Part shown: piece by piece, positions 50,701 through 60,375 of the stretch
Layout of the letters: each line of letters begins with the position of its first letter
How positions within the stretch are numbered: position 1 is the first letter of the stretch
Source: Eremothecium cymbalariae DBVPG#7215
Taxonomy: Eukaryota > Ascomycota > Saccharomycetes > Saccharomycetales > Saccharomycetaceae
DNA length: 64,000 nucleotides
NCBI RefSeq assembly: GCF_000235365.1
Contig: NC_016453.1
Location: forward strand, 372,001 to 436,000
Direction: 5' to 3'
Position numbers and translations under genes: made by a program
The notes under the pieces: model-generated
Databases searched by the model: none
Told to the model about the DNA's origin: nothing
What the model saw: only the letters and a program-made list of their open reading frames with translations

Positions 50701-53700
50701 AGGATCTCCAAGTCCATTTTTAACCTCTTTGAAACGTTTCCAGAAGTTATATATGTATAAACTGAAGGAAATGGAGGAAAACCAAAGATTCACGTTGGTG
50801 GGTTTGGATAAACTAAAGGATACTGTCATTAAAGTTAAACAATTAAACCAAAGCTTATCTCAAAAACAGGTCGAACTCAAGGAGAAAGAAAAAAAAGCTA
50901 GAGATACCTTAGATAAAATGTTGGTTGACCAAAATGAAGCTGAAAGAAAGCAAGAGGCTTCGATTGAAATTCAAAAGATTTTGGCAACTCAGGAAAAGGA
51001 AATTTCCGAAAGAAGGAAGATCATCATGGCAGATTTGGCTAAAGCTGAACCTGCAATTATCGAAGCTCAAAAGGGTGTTAAAAATATTAAGAAACAGCAA
51101 TTCATAGAATTGCGTTCTATGGTAAACCCTCCTGACCAGGTTAAGACTATTTTAGAAGCCGTATGTGTTATATTAGGTTATTCTGTTGAAAGCTGGAAAG
51201 ATATTCAATTGGCTGTAAGAAAAGACGACTTTGTCACAGATATCGTTTACTATAAGACAGAGACTATGATGACACCAAATGTTAAACATCAAATTGAAAC
51301 TGAATACTTATCACGACCAAAATTTAACTTTGAATCAGTCAACCGGGCTTCCTTGGCATGCGGTCCATTGTATCAATGGATTGTGGCGCAAATTAGTTAC
51401 TCTGAAATGTTACTAAAAGTTACTCCATTAAAAGAAGAGATGGTAAAGGTTGAAAATGAAATGTTACAGAATAGAGCAAGGTTACTGGCGGCTGGTGAAA
51501 TGATTAAAGAATTGCAGATTAGCATTGAAACATCAAAAATATCATATAGTAATCTCATTAGAGATGTTGAACTAACCAAAACGGAAATGGAATCGGTTCA
51601 AAATAAAGTTGAAAGGTCAATCAAATTAATGGATAGTCTAACAGGTGAAAAGGAAAGATGGATTAAGAATACAGAACAGTTCAAAGATTGGAATAAAAAC
51701 TTAATTGGAAATTGTATCCTATCTTCCTTATACGAGTCATATTGCGGACCACATGATCAGTCATTTAGGATGAAGTTATTAAACATGTGGTGTAACACAT
51801 TGTCTAAGTTCTCCATTGATTATGATCCAAATTATTCATTCATTAATGATATGGTCGACCCACTAACCAAAGTAAAGTGGATATCATGTGGTCTTCCAGA
51901 CAATGAGCTGTTCGTAGGTAATTTCCACATTGCAATGAATAGTTACCACTATCCATATATCATCGATCCAAGCTCAGCTGTGGTTGATACATTTTCAAAA
52001 TATTATGGCAGAAAACTATTAATGACCAGTTTCCTAGATGTTGGATTTGTTAAACAGCTAGAAAACTCGTTGAGATTTGGAGGCTGCATACTAATACAGG
52101 ATGGTGAATTTTTCGATCCTATAATTGCTCAATTAATTGCTAAGGAGTTCAAAAGGACAGGGGGGAGACTCACGGTCCAAATTGGTGTCCATGAAGTTGA
52201 TGTTTCTCCGGAATTTCATTTGATTATCCATTCCAAAGATCCAAATAGCACTATTCCTTCATTTGTGAAAACCAGAATGTCAGTGGTTAATTTTACCGTT
52301 AATAAAGGTAGTATTGAAGCACAGACCTTACAGATAACTTTGGAAAAGGAAAATCCAGAGTTACAAAAGAAGAGATCTGATTTATTAAAATTAAATGGAG
52401 AGTACAAATTACGTTTACGCTCGTTAGAAGATAGATTGTTAGAGTCCCTCAATGAGAGCGATGGTAATATATTAGACAATGATTTATTAATATCAACGTT
52501 AGAACAGTTGAAGATAGAATCTTCTCAAATTGAGGAGAAAATCAAAGAGACTAATAATGTTATCGTTAAGGTGGAGGATATGGTTAATGAGTACTATTCA
52601 CTTGGCGAACAATCGGTGTTTATCTTCAGCCTATTGGAATATATTACAAATTGGCATTGGTTTTACCAAATTCCAATTGACCAATTTATGGAATGTTTCA
52701 GCAGTATATTTGAAACAACCACTCGTGTTGGTACGAGTCGTTCTGAACATCTACTATTGACATTATACGAAAATGTTTATATGTGGTTTTCTCATTTATT
52801 TAAAGAACGTGATCGGATGGCTTTTGGAATTCTATTGTATTCATCGTATCAGCGTTCCAGAGAGAGTGAGTCATTCTGTGAACAGTTCTGGAAGGTACTT
52901 GAAACGATATCGAATATAAACAAGTTGGGAGAACTCATAATAAATTCACAAGATCCAAAATTGAGTAACATTGTGGATTTAGTAAATTGCGGTAACTATT
53001 TGGAAAGCTTAAATACTTTGTTATTATTTTTCCCGGATTCAAACTGGCACGATGTAATTGACAGATATCAAAATGTTATAGTAGCTTGTGAACGTGGTGT
53101 TGATGGTACGTTTAAAATCCAACAACTTGCTGATCAGCTAGGCAAAACTTTGAATTCTGTCGCCTTAGGTTCAACTGAAAGTATTTCAATCGCTGAACAA
53201 GAGTTAAGTCAACATTCCATGGATGGCAACAAATGGTTATTATTGCAAAACTTACAAATGTCTCCAGAATGGGCCAATACAGTATTACCTAAGAAATTAG
53301 AGACTCTTAAGGCCAGGCCAGATTTCAAAGTCTTCATGACATGTGGAATCCAGAACAATTCATTGGTTCTTCCCTTACTGAACAAAAGCTATAAAATCTG
53401 TTACGAAGGTGAACCAGGTGTATTGAATACAGTCAAAGATTTATGGAGAACACAATCCAAACAATTGAAGAATGTAAAGCCTGTAGAAAAGTTACATTGT
53501 AAATTTTTACTAGTTTGGTTCCATTCAATTATAATGGCTCGTTGCCGTCTATCGCCAATAGGTTTTTCTAAGAAATATGATTTCCATGATGGTGACTTCA
53601 GAGCTGGTAGTCGATTTTTGGATAGAATTTTTGATCGGGCAAGCAACGGAAAGGAACATGTAGATCCTGATTTAATCCCATGGCTACTTGTAAGTGACAC

Positions 53701-54013
53701 TATTGGAACTATAATATACGGCGGAAAGGTCGACGACGAAAACGACTTAAAATGGTACAAGCAATTTGCTGTCCGTATGTTTACCAGTGCAGCCTACCTC
53801 AACAATTATGAGATCGTCAAAAATCTTCGCATTCCTGCAGATCGCACAAGTTACGTCGAATACGACACTTGGTTTAAATCATTATCTGTCGGCTCAGAAC
53901 GTACGCATGAATGGCTAGAACTACCGGATGCATCTGCATTGCAAGATTTCTATACTCATGAAGCCAGAATGGTGTCATCAAGGGTTATTGAAGCAAATAA
54001 CTCATACCATTAA
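41760..54013 (+). CDS. DYN1: Dyn1, cytoplasmic dynein heavy chain (apparent frameshift)
   Basis: The minus-end microtubule motor that moves the spindle into the bud neck; S. cerevisiae Dyn1 has 4092 aa (YKR054C). The N-terminal 254 codons (41760-42521) are in one frame and the remaining ~3830 in another. The join lies at AAATTT, 42519-42524. Reading across gives a continuous match: NK then ISIPEVEITL and AKRFHATVTF. The joined length is about 4084. The four P-loops are at about residues 1784 (GPAGTGKTE, AAA1), 2065 (GAAGTGKTC, AAA2), 2413 (GPPGSGKT, AAA3) and 2755 (GPNYSGKTT, AAA4). The coiled-coil stalk and microtubule-binding tip lie at about 50760-51680, followed by AAA5, AAA6 and the C-terminal domain. 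Only the N-terminal shift is abnormal. Confidence 0.97.
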
Positions 54014-54195
54014 TTTTATTGATACGTCAATCAGTAAATGTATTTATGTACCATCTACACATTTAGTTGCAGAATCAATAAGACTCCAATATAACAGCAG
54101 CATATAAAAAGTATTCTTATGGATCGATTATATATGGTGAATCCAGATCTAGTTCGCCGCCACTTAAAAAGAAATTTTTTTGAGGAGTTCCTATA

Positions 54196-55491
54196 GTGAT
54201 GTCAATGAATATATCTCTAATAAATACACTATACAGAGTATTATCGCTAAGATTTCTATCAATCATACCATCCAAAGTCTTCTTCCTGATGCAGGTGACT
54301 TCGGAGAAATATCCTTCTTCGAATGATGAACACAGTTCTGCAGATTACGATGTGAAACACCCTTTCGTAAGTCCAGGAAATCACCCTCCAGCACATTTCA
54401 AAAAACATATGTCCCCTCTGAGATTTAAATGTCGTCAATTCTTACTTCAGTACACTGTTAATCAATCCGAGACCATCCATGGATGGCAGCAGAAATATGC
54501 GACGCCCTTTAGAGATCTTTACTTTGCATATACGGCGTTACTTGGTTCACATATGTTCTACGTGGTGGCATTACCCATTCCCTCATGGTTAGGTTATAAC
54601 AAAGTTACATTGGACTTGGTTTACATAATAGGCTACTCTATTTATTTAAGTGGTTACCTGAAAGACCTTCTATGCCTGCCTAGGCCACAATCGCCTCCAT
54701 GCAATAGAATTGCATTGAGCAAGTACACAGCTAACGAATATGGCGCACCAAGCTCACACTGTGCAAATGCCACAGGAGTAACATTACTAATATTTCAGTA
54801 TTTGTGGAATAGTCACGAAGAATTGGGTCTAGGACTATCTTTACTAATTGCACTTTTTAACTTGGCATACTACTGGACCTTGACTTTGGGTCGCATCTAT
54901 TGCGGAATGCACGGTCTTTTAGACATCATTGCTGGCTCAGTTATTGGTGTTTTTTGTTTCGCAGTCAGATTTTACACCAGGGAATACCTAAATTATGATA
55001 GCCTGGTTCAATCCGCAGGCTGGTGGTACCCGGTTCTATCCACAGTCGTTGGTTTGGCGTTATTGTTAAAACATATAAACCCTGTGGATAGTTGTCCGTG
55101 CTTCGAAGATAGCGTCGCCTTTGTCGGCGTTATTGCTGGTATTGCATTCAGTGACTGGGCCTTTCCTCGAATCTATAACATAGCACACAATGATTACTTG
55201 TCATCCAACTTGTCTCTCAGAATAAGCATAGCTCGAACACTTGTTGGTATTTTACTTGTTCTACTATGGAAGTCTCTAATTGCTAAGAGGCTATTATATA
55301 CCATACCAACCCTTCTAATGGCCCATGACGAGAAACCACAACCTGCTTCTGGTACCAGAATTACCGAAGAAGTTGAATTATATACTCCAGAGCCAAAATC
55401 CCAGATATTCTGCAGATTCTTCGTCTATTTTGGAATACCAGTCACTGTAGTAATCATGTGTCCGTGTGTGTTTAAGCTGTTGAACCTGTGA
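54196..55491 (+). CDS. LCB3: dihydrosphingosine-1-phosphate phosphatase, Lcb3/Ysr3-type
   Basis: A multi-pass ER enzyme, the single homolog of LCB3 (YJL134W) and YSR3 (YKR053C). It dephosphorylates long-chain base phosphates and feeds ceramide synthesis. The PAP2 signature is complete: KDLLCLPRP, APSSHCANATG and GRIYCGMHGLLD (Lys-x6-Arg-Pro, Ser-x-His, Arg-x5-His-x3-Asp). At least seven hydrophobic segments follow. The frame opens at 54196, but its first 31 residues are not in the yeast proteins. The Met at 54289 (MQVTSEKYPSS), which precedes the conserved SPGNHPPAHF block, may be the true start. Confidence 0.94.
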   Translation: MMSMNISLINTLYRVLSLRFLSIIPSKVFFLMQVTSEKYPSSNDEHSSADYDVKHPFVSPGNHPPAHFKKHMSPLRFKCRQFLLQYTVNQSETIHGWQQKYATPFRDLYFAYTALLGSHMFYVVALPIPSWLGYNKVTLDLVYIIGYSIYLSGYLKDLLCLPRPQSPPCNRIALSKYTANEYGAPSSHCANATGVTLLIFQYLWNSHEELGLGLSLLIALFNLAYYWTLTLGRIYCGMHGLLDIIAGSVIGVFCFAVRFYTREYLNYDSLVQSAGWWYPVLSTVVGLALLLKHINPVDSCPCFEDSVAFVGVIAGIAFSDWAFPRIYNIAHNDYLSSNLSLRISIARTLVGILLVLLWKSLIAKRLLYTIPTLLMAHDEKPQPASGTRITEEVELYTPEPKSQIFCRFFVYFGIPVTVVIMCPCVFKLLNL

Positions 55492-56138
55492 AAATCCCTC
55501 AAAAATCGCTTATTAAATACTCTCTCATCCCCTATACTAAAGCTAAGCTCCCTCATCCCTTGCCCATCTGCATTTTCTACATCTCTCACCACATCTCTGT
55601 CACCTGGCCCATATGCCTTTATATTTCCGTACTTACCTACTAATTTCTACATACAGGACACTATGTACACTTACTAAGCTGCAGCACCATCCAACCGTTG
55701 TTGCAGCAGGTGACTCTGACTCAGCATCGCCAATCATACCCTCTACAACCAGAAGAGAAAAGACTCTTTGATGTTCATCGTAAGCTGCCTTCGGATTGGA
55801 CAATATTTTTGCATTTTCCAGGTGTGAAAAATTCATAATGAGAACAGGACATCCGAAGTATGATAAAATGGTGAAGTTGATTTTACATGATAAACTCCCT
55901 ACCTGATAGTTTACCAACAAAAGGATTTAGCATTAGCAGTAATATTTGTCATTAAAGACAACTGTTCAACTTATAAACGTTCCGGAAATCGTTTTAAAGT
56001 GCGAACCGAACGATTTATTATCGGTTTTACTGAAGAAGGACATTCGGTTGTATTGCTACCATCATTGCACGCCTGTATATATTAGACTTTCCCCAGAGAC
56101 GTCTTTCTCAATTTAGAAATATCGAAGGATAATTAGTT
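55492..56138. other. LCB3 3' flank and MRS3/4 promoter
   Basis: About 650 bases containing the possible small minus-strand gene listed next. The ~200 bp before MRS3/4 has a partial GCACGCC, not a true Aft1 iron-response site (CACCC). No RNA gene was seen. Confidence 0.5.
55633..55836 (-). CDS. possible small protein at the YJL133C-A position
   Basis: A 67-codon frame starting MNFSHLENAK and ending VLYVEISR. In S. cerevisiae the small gene YJL133C-A (74 aa, found in mitochondria) lies in the same place and orientation, between LCB3 and MRS3. I cannot recall that sequence well enough to confirm homology. The composition of the middle part (SNPKAAYDEHQRVFSLLVVE) looks protein-like. The frame can extend upstream to 55920 only with a non-ATG start. 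Could be chance. Confidence 0.35.
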   Translation of the reverse strand: MNFSHLENAKILSNPKAAYDEHQRVFSLLVVEGMIGDAESESPAATTVGWCCSLVSVHSVLYVEISR

Positions 56139-57050
56139 ATGGAACAAGAAATCGATTACGAGTCCCTACCCGAATCAGCACCTTTAGGTTATCAGCTGAC
56201 CGCTGGGGCATTTGCTGGGATAATGGAGCATTCGATTATGTTTCCGATTGATGCGATAAAAACTAGAATACAAGCTGCTAATAGTATTGTGGGTGGGGCC
56301 AAGAATGCTCCGCCGCCTAATATGTTGGCTTACATAGCCAAAATATCGACCACTGAGGGATCTTTGGCGCTTTGGAAGGGTGTGCAGTCCGTGATTTTGG
56401 GTGCGGGTCCTGCTCATGCAGTTTACTTTGCGACTTATGAGGTTTGTAAGTTTAATTTAATTAATGCTGAAGATATGCAAACTCATCAGCCGTTAAAAAC
56501 AGCTCTCAGTGGTACTGCAGCGACAATTGCGGCGGATGCGTTGATGAATCCCTTTGATACAATTAAACAAAGATTACAATTACATTCTAATGATTCTATG
56601 GTGAAATGTGCATTACGTATTTATCAAAATGAAGGGTATGCTGCATTTTTTTATTCATACCCAACTACCATTGCCATGAATATACCTTTTGCAGCATTGA
56701 ATTTTGTGATTTATGAATCTTCAATAAAATTTGTCAATCCCTCAAACAGTTACAGTCCCTGGATTCATTGTCTATGTGGTGGTATTTCAGGTGCTACATG
56801 TGCTGCTATTACTACTCCCTTGGATTGTGTAAAAACGGTCCTGCAAGTTCGTGGTTCTGATACTGTTCAAAGCCAGATTTTTAGACGAGCGGATACTTTT
56901 AAGAAGGCTGCATCTGCGATCTATCAGACATATGGATGGAAAGGATTCTGGAGGGGCTTGAAGCCAAGAGTAGTTAGTAACATGCCAGCTACTGCCATTT
57001 CGTGGACTACATATGAATTCGCGAAGCATTTCCTGTTTAAGTTCGAATAG
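56139..57050 (+). CDS. MRS3: mitochondrial iron carrier, Mrs3/Mrs4
   Basis: A 303-residue mitochondrial carrier family (SLC25) protein, single homolog of MRS3 (YJL133W) and MRS4 (YKR052W). It imports Fe2+ into the matrix for heme and Fe-S cluster synthesis. Three repeats are visible with the Px[DE]xx[KR] signatures FPIDAIKTR, NPFDTIKQR and TPLDCVKTV and the paired aromatic/basic ends FWRGLKPRV and LWKGVQSV. Six membrane helices are expected. It starts MEQEIDYESLPE. Nothing is missing. Confidence 0.95.
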   Translation: MEQEIDYESLPESAPLGYQLTAGAFAGIMEHSIMFPIDAIKTRIQAANSIVGGAKNAPPPNMLAYIAKISTTEGSLALWKGVQSVILGAGPAHAVYFATYEVCKFNLINAEDMQTHQPLKTALSGTAATIAADALMNPFDTIKQRLQLHSNDSMVKCALRIYQNEGYAAFFYSYPTTIAMNIPFAALNFVIYESSIKFVNPSNSYSPWIHCLCGGISGATCAAITTPLDCVKTVLQVRGSDTVQSQIFRRADTFKKAASAIYQTYGWKGFWRGLKPRVVSNMPATAISWTTYEFAKHFLFKFE

Positions 57051-57345
57051 GTGAAAGTATCTAGCACTATTATTAAGATTCTCCTATAACCAATAATTCA
57101 TCATCTCTAGGTTGTTAAATTGTTATATATTGTTACTTTTAAGTAACTCCGTACAATCTTATAATATCGCATTGATCTCTCATAGCACGGCGTTCGGATT
57201 TGTATGACTGTATATACGTTTCTCAATTGTATAGTTACCTGAACTAACCAACTTTGAATTATAATTACTAAAATGAAAAATATCGATCTATTGTCGAAAA
57301 GTTGAGCTCATCTCACGCTAATTATGAGATATTGGGGCCTCAAGA
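57051..57345. other. MRS3/4 and YKR051W-like convergent 3' region
   Basis: An AT-rich convergent intergenic region of 295 bp. No gene or repeat was seen. Confidence 0.55.
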
Positions 57346-58587
57346 CTAGTGGATAACCAGTGAATCATACAAATGACAATTGCGTTCTCTAAGCATGTCT
57401 TGTCGTAACTGTCTGATACCCCGAGTATATCTATAGGATTGAGCGTCCCATACAACGGGATAGTTACTATCCACCGGTATATAACTATTGAGGCCTTCAG
57501 TTATATCTTCCCATTTCTCATCACCAATCGATCCGTATTTACGCGGGCTATTTGTAATCCAGTGACGTTCTGTACCCAAGTTCGTATAGCGTAAACCATC
57601 ATTTATCCTCTTTAACCTCCCCTCGGGATTTGTATTTGTAGCGTCGAAGTTTCTATATGTGTAATCAGTGCCTACAAGAGTGGTCTTAAAATCCCAAAGC
57701 AAGTCCTTCCACCCTAACCAATCCCTTAAAGCATACTGGAACTTCATCCTTGCGCCCATTGGAAAAACTTCACCACTGTATTCTATCCAAGGAAAGGCCC
57801 ATCTATGTGCCAAAGCAAATGCAACCATCTCTAAACACAATGATGCATTCTGATATATATATCCCATGTTCACATTATCATAATCCTTCATCACATCTAA
57901 ATAGTGAAGGAGATCGATTAACATACCTTGCCAATAAGATGCAAAGATTATCAACTTCACACAAAGAAATTTGGGCCATGGGTTAAATTGGGACAAATGT
58001 TCATACAAACACTTCCAAAATAGGGCTAAATCATAAAGGGACCAGGATGCACTAATGTTATAAGCAACTACCAATACCTTAACTCCCAGTTTCCAATTCA
58101 AATATTGACAGATAGACATCCCTAAGCAATACACTGGTTTGAACCACACATACTGCAATATGCCTCTTTTTATAGACAAGAATGCTTTTGGATCACTTAG
58201 ATCGACCATTGGTAAAACCCACCTACCTAGAACAGGGATTGGATGTTGTATCCTGTTTTGCACAGGAGCAATGTTGACCAATATATTTCGTTCACCGCCC
58301 AGTAACAACGTCAATAAACTGAAAAATGTGTATATCACAAAACTTTCATATATTTCTCTTATTGGGTCGAGCAAAATCATGGCTGCTTTGGGCTTTAGGA
58401 TGGCAATAAGACAAGTCACACTGAATATAGGGACTAGAAGTTGTATACGCAGTACCAGCCTCTGCTGATGAGGGACTCGATAATTTATTAACTGAGACCA
58501 CATGGTATGCGTGGATAACAGAAGGCTACAAAGGGAAGCAATCATACATGATTTAACAACCCAAGGAGATAAATATTCAAATTCCAT
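57346..58587 (-). CDS. TMEM184/OST-alpha family membrane protein (YKR051W-like)
   Basis: A 413-residue membrane protein matching YKR051W (418 aa), whose function is unknown. The N-terminal ~260 residues hold about seven hydrophobic segments (for example near 9-29, 46-66, 83-98), with RIQLLVPIFSVTCLI and KPKAAMILLDPIREIYESFVIYTFFSLL (split), typical of the organic solute transporter alpha/TMEM184 family. The C-terminal ~120 residues are hydrophilic. The family includes proteins linked to vacuole and lipid transport, but no activity can be stated. Position beside MRS4 matches YKR051W-YKR052W. Confidence 0.88.
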   Translation of the reverse strand: MEFEYLSPWVVKSCMIASLCSLLLSTHTMWSQLINYRVPHQQRLVLRIQLLVPIFSVTCLIAILKPKAAMILLDPIREIYESFVIYTFFSLLTLLLGGERNILVNIAPVQNRIQHPIPVLGRWVLPMVDLSDPKAFLSIKRGILQYVWFKPVYCLGMSICQYLNWKLGVKVLVVAYNISASWSLYDLALFWKCLYEHLSQFNPWPKFLCVKLIIFASYWQGMLIDLLHYLDVMKDYDNVNMGYIYQNASLCLEMVAFALAHRWAFPWIEYSGEVFPMGARMKFQYALRDWLGWKDLLWDFKTTLVGTDYTYRNFDATNTNPEGRLKRINDGLRYTNLGTERHWITNSPRKYGSIGDEKWEDITEGLNSYIPVDSNYPVVWDAQSYRYTRGIRQLRQDMLRERNCHLYDSLVIH

Positions 58588-58994
58588 CTAGCGCCCCTCC
58601 TGCGTCTTGAGACTCTTTATTCTTAGATGTATTGAGCAGCTTAAAGAGACTTTGGTTTTATCCCTTCGAAAGGGGAAACTTTTTACAATTTCTATACTCC
58701 TCAAGAAAATATACACCGTTATATAGGCACGACAGAAGTTGAACAAAATAGCAGCTTTGAAGAGTGCCCACAATTAACTATAAACTAGTCGTGAGTAGAG
58801 TTAATACTTCGATAAGAACAGCATTCCAGACTATAAAAATTTTGATGTATGCTGCTGTTGTTCTTGTGAATATTGTTGCGTTCCGAGATAAAAACCAAAT
58901 TTGATTAATAAAAGTTAATAGCGGAAAGTGAAAGGGCAATATTGTTAAATGTATGATGTAATATGGAGATGTGAGGCAAATATGAAAACACTTT
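58588..58994. other. YKR051W-like promoter and AIM23 3' flank
   Basis: About 400 bases between two leftward genes. Two short minus-strand frames (58588-58773 and 58778-59002) are AT-rich and unsupported; the second overlaps the AIM23 end. No RNA gene was seen. Confidence 0.5.
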
Positions 58995-60050
58995 TCAGCC
59001 ATCAGCTTTTCTTAACAGCTTCTTTTCTATTCTTCTCCTTAGCTTTTCTTGTTTTTCCCTTTTCCGTTGTTCCTTGAGTGCCCGTTTGTCTTCCTTGCAA
59101 TCAAACGATGACCCCTTGGGGATCACTTTTACAGTCATCCTATTACGAATGCTTCCCTCTACTTTGATTCTCACCGGATTCGTATAGAGTATTTGCTTTA
59201 ATTGTTCAATTATAATCAGTCTCTCTTCACGTTCTTCCTCAGACAGACGAGTAGTAGCAGCAGCCTTACTTGTATCTTGAGATTCCTCTTTCATAATTGG
59301 ATCCATGTTCATGGATTCCTTATTATCTAAAATTATTGTTACCTTTAGCCCCTTTTTAACTTGGGACATGATTTCATTCGCCTTCTGTTTTGCTAAATCT
59401 CTGTCAGAGATTTGCCAGGAAACTTTAACGCACTTTGTATCGGAATTGCTACCGTCTTTGGGGGTCGAATGACCAATTCTCGATCGATTTACTCCTAGTT
59501 TTAGTAATTCGATCCCCTTATCTTTGGCTAACTTATCAGCGTATGCATTAGTCACTGTCTTTGCAGGGAGCATTTTTACTAGAGGTACTAAAGCACCTTG
59601 GTCATCTTCTTCAACCTTCAATATAATAAAACCTTCTTTGTCTAAATCAATGCCTTTGATTAATTCACGAATATTAACGAGACTAACCACATTACTTTGC
59701 GTATCAATCGCCTTAACGTTACCGTCTGGACGTATCTTTAGAATCTCAGACAATGTACTGTTTGCAGCTTCTTGAGCTCTCTTAGATCCTGTTGACCATT
59801 TAACTACCAAATTTTTTTTCCTATTTACACCGTTTAATGGGGGTCTATTTCTTGAATCTCTATTTCTATGCTTCTGTTGCCTATTGTTATTCTTTGGATC
59901 GTTGTCTAATGCACGTACATAATTGAATAACGCGCTATTCATAGTTGCAGACGGTATATCTTTCCATAGAGTCTGTACATTTGTGATATGACGTACATAA
60001 TTAGCGGAACCTCTCAAAATCAATGATTGGCATGACCTCAGCGTGAACAT
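58995..60050 (-). CDS. AIM23: Aim23, mitochondrial translation initiation factor 3
   Basis: A 351-residue protein matching Aim23 (356 aa, YJL131C), the yeast mitochondrial IF3, which tunes the balance of mitochondrial protein synthesis. The N-terminus (MFTLRSCQSLILRGSANYVRH) is a mitochondrial presequence, followed by a basic linker. The IF3-like part runs through WQISDRDLAKQKANEIMSQVKKG (split) and the C-terminal region with KIRPDGNVKAI earlier. It ends in a Lys/Arg-rich helix (EKQEKLRRRIEKKLLRK). Position next to URA2 matches YJL130C-YJL131C. Confidence 0.9.
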   Translation of the reverse strand: MFTLRSCQSLILRGSANYVRHITNVQTLWKDIPSATMNSALFNYVRALDNDPKNNNRQQKHRNRDSRNRPPLNGVNRKKNLVVKWSTGSKRAQEAANSTLSEILKIRPDGNVKAIDTQSNVVSLVNIRELIKGIDLDKEGFIILKVEEDDQGALVPLVKMLPAKTVTNAYADKLAKDKGIELLKLGVNRSRIGHSTPKDGSNSDTKCVKVSWQISDRDLAKQKANEIMSQVKKGLKVTIILDNKESMNMDPIMKEESQDTSKAAATTRLSEEEREERLIIIEQLKQILYTNPVRIKVEGSIRNRMTVKVIPKGSSFDCKEDKRALKEQRKREKQEKLRRRIEKKLLRKADG

Positions 60051-60375
60051 TTTATCCTAGTTTGATCTTATACCGTTCGACTTCTGTACTATATGCATGT
60101 TGCATACATAATAAGAGCTTTAAGAATAAACGGAAATATGAAGACTTTTCATCAAGTCCGGGTAACAATATCATATATTAGTTACCACTGCTCTATATTG
60201 ATTAAAATAAAAGTCATTAAATATTAATAATTAACTTCGGTCGTAATTAAAAACCTCTTACTGAGTTTTGTTTCATACTCTAGGGGTAGTTATTTCTTTC
60301 TAACTGATTTGATACAATATAAAATACATAAGATAAAAGCCTATCATGTGTTTATAGAATGACAGACCTGGGTGA
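60051..60375. other. AIM23 promoter and URA2 3' flank
   Basis: About 325 bases. It holds a Reb1 site (60159-60165) and AT-rich sequence toward the URA2 stop. No gene was seen. Confidence 0.55.
60159..60165. promoter_or_regulatory. Reb1-type site upstream of AIM23
   Basis: CGGGTAA, the Reb1 core, ~110 bp upstream of the AIM23 start. Confidence 0.55.

Noticed and set aside
55840..55920. spliced exon MLNPFVGKLS before the small gene at 55633
   Set aside because: The possible donor (GTAGGG) is poor and no branch sequence lies before the downstream frame.
58778..59002. 74-codon minus-strand frame beside AIM23
   Set aside because: Same length as YJL133C-A but in the wrong place; it overlaps the AIM23 end and is an AT-driven hydrophobic frame.
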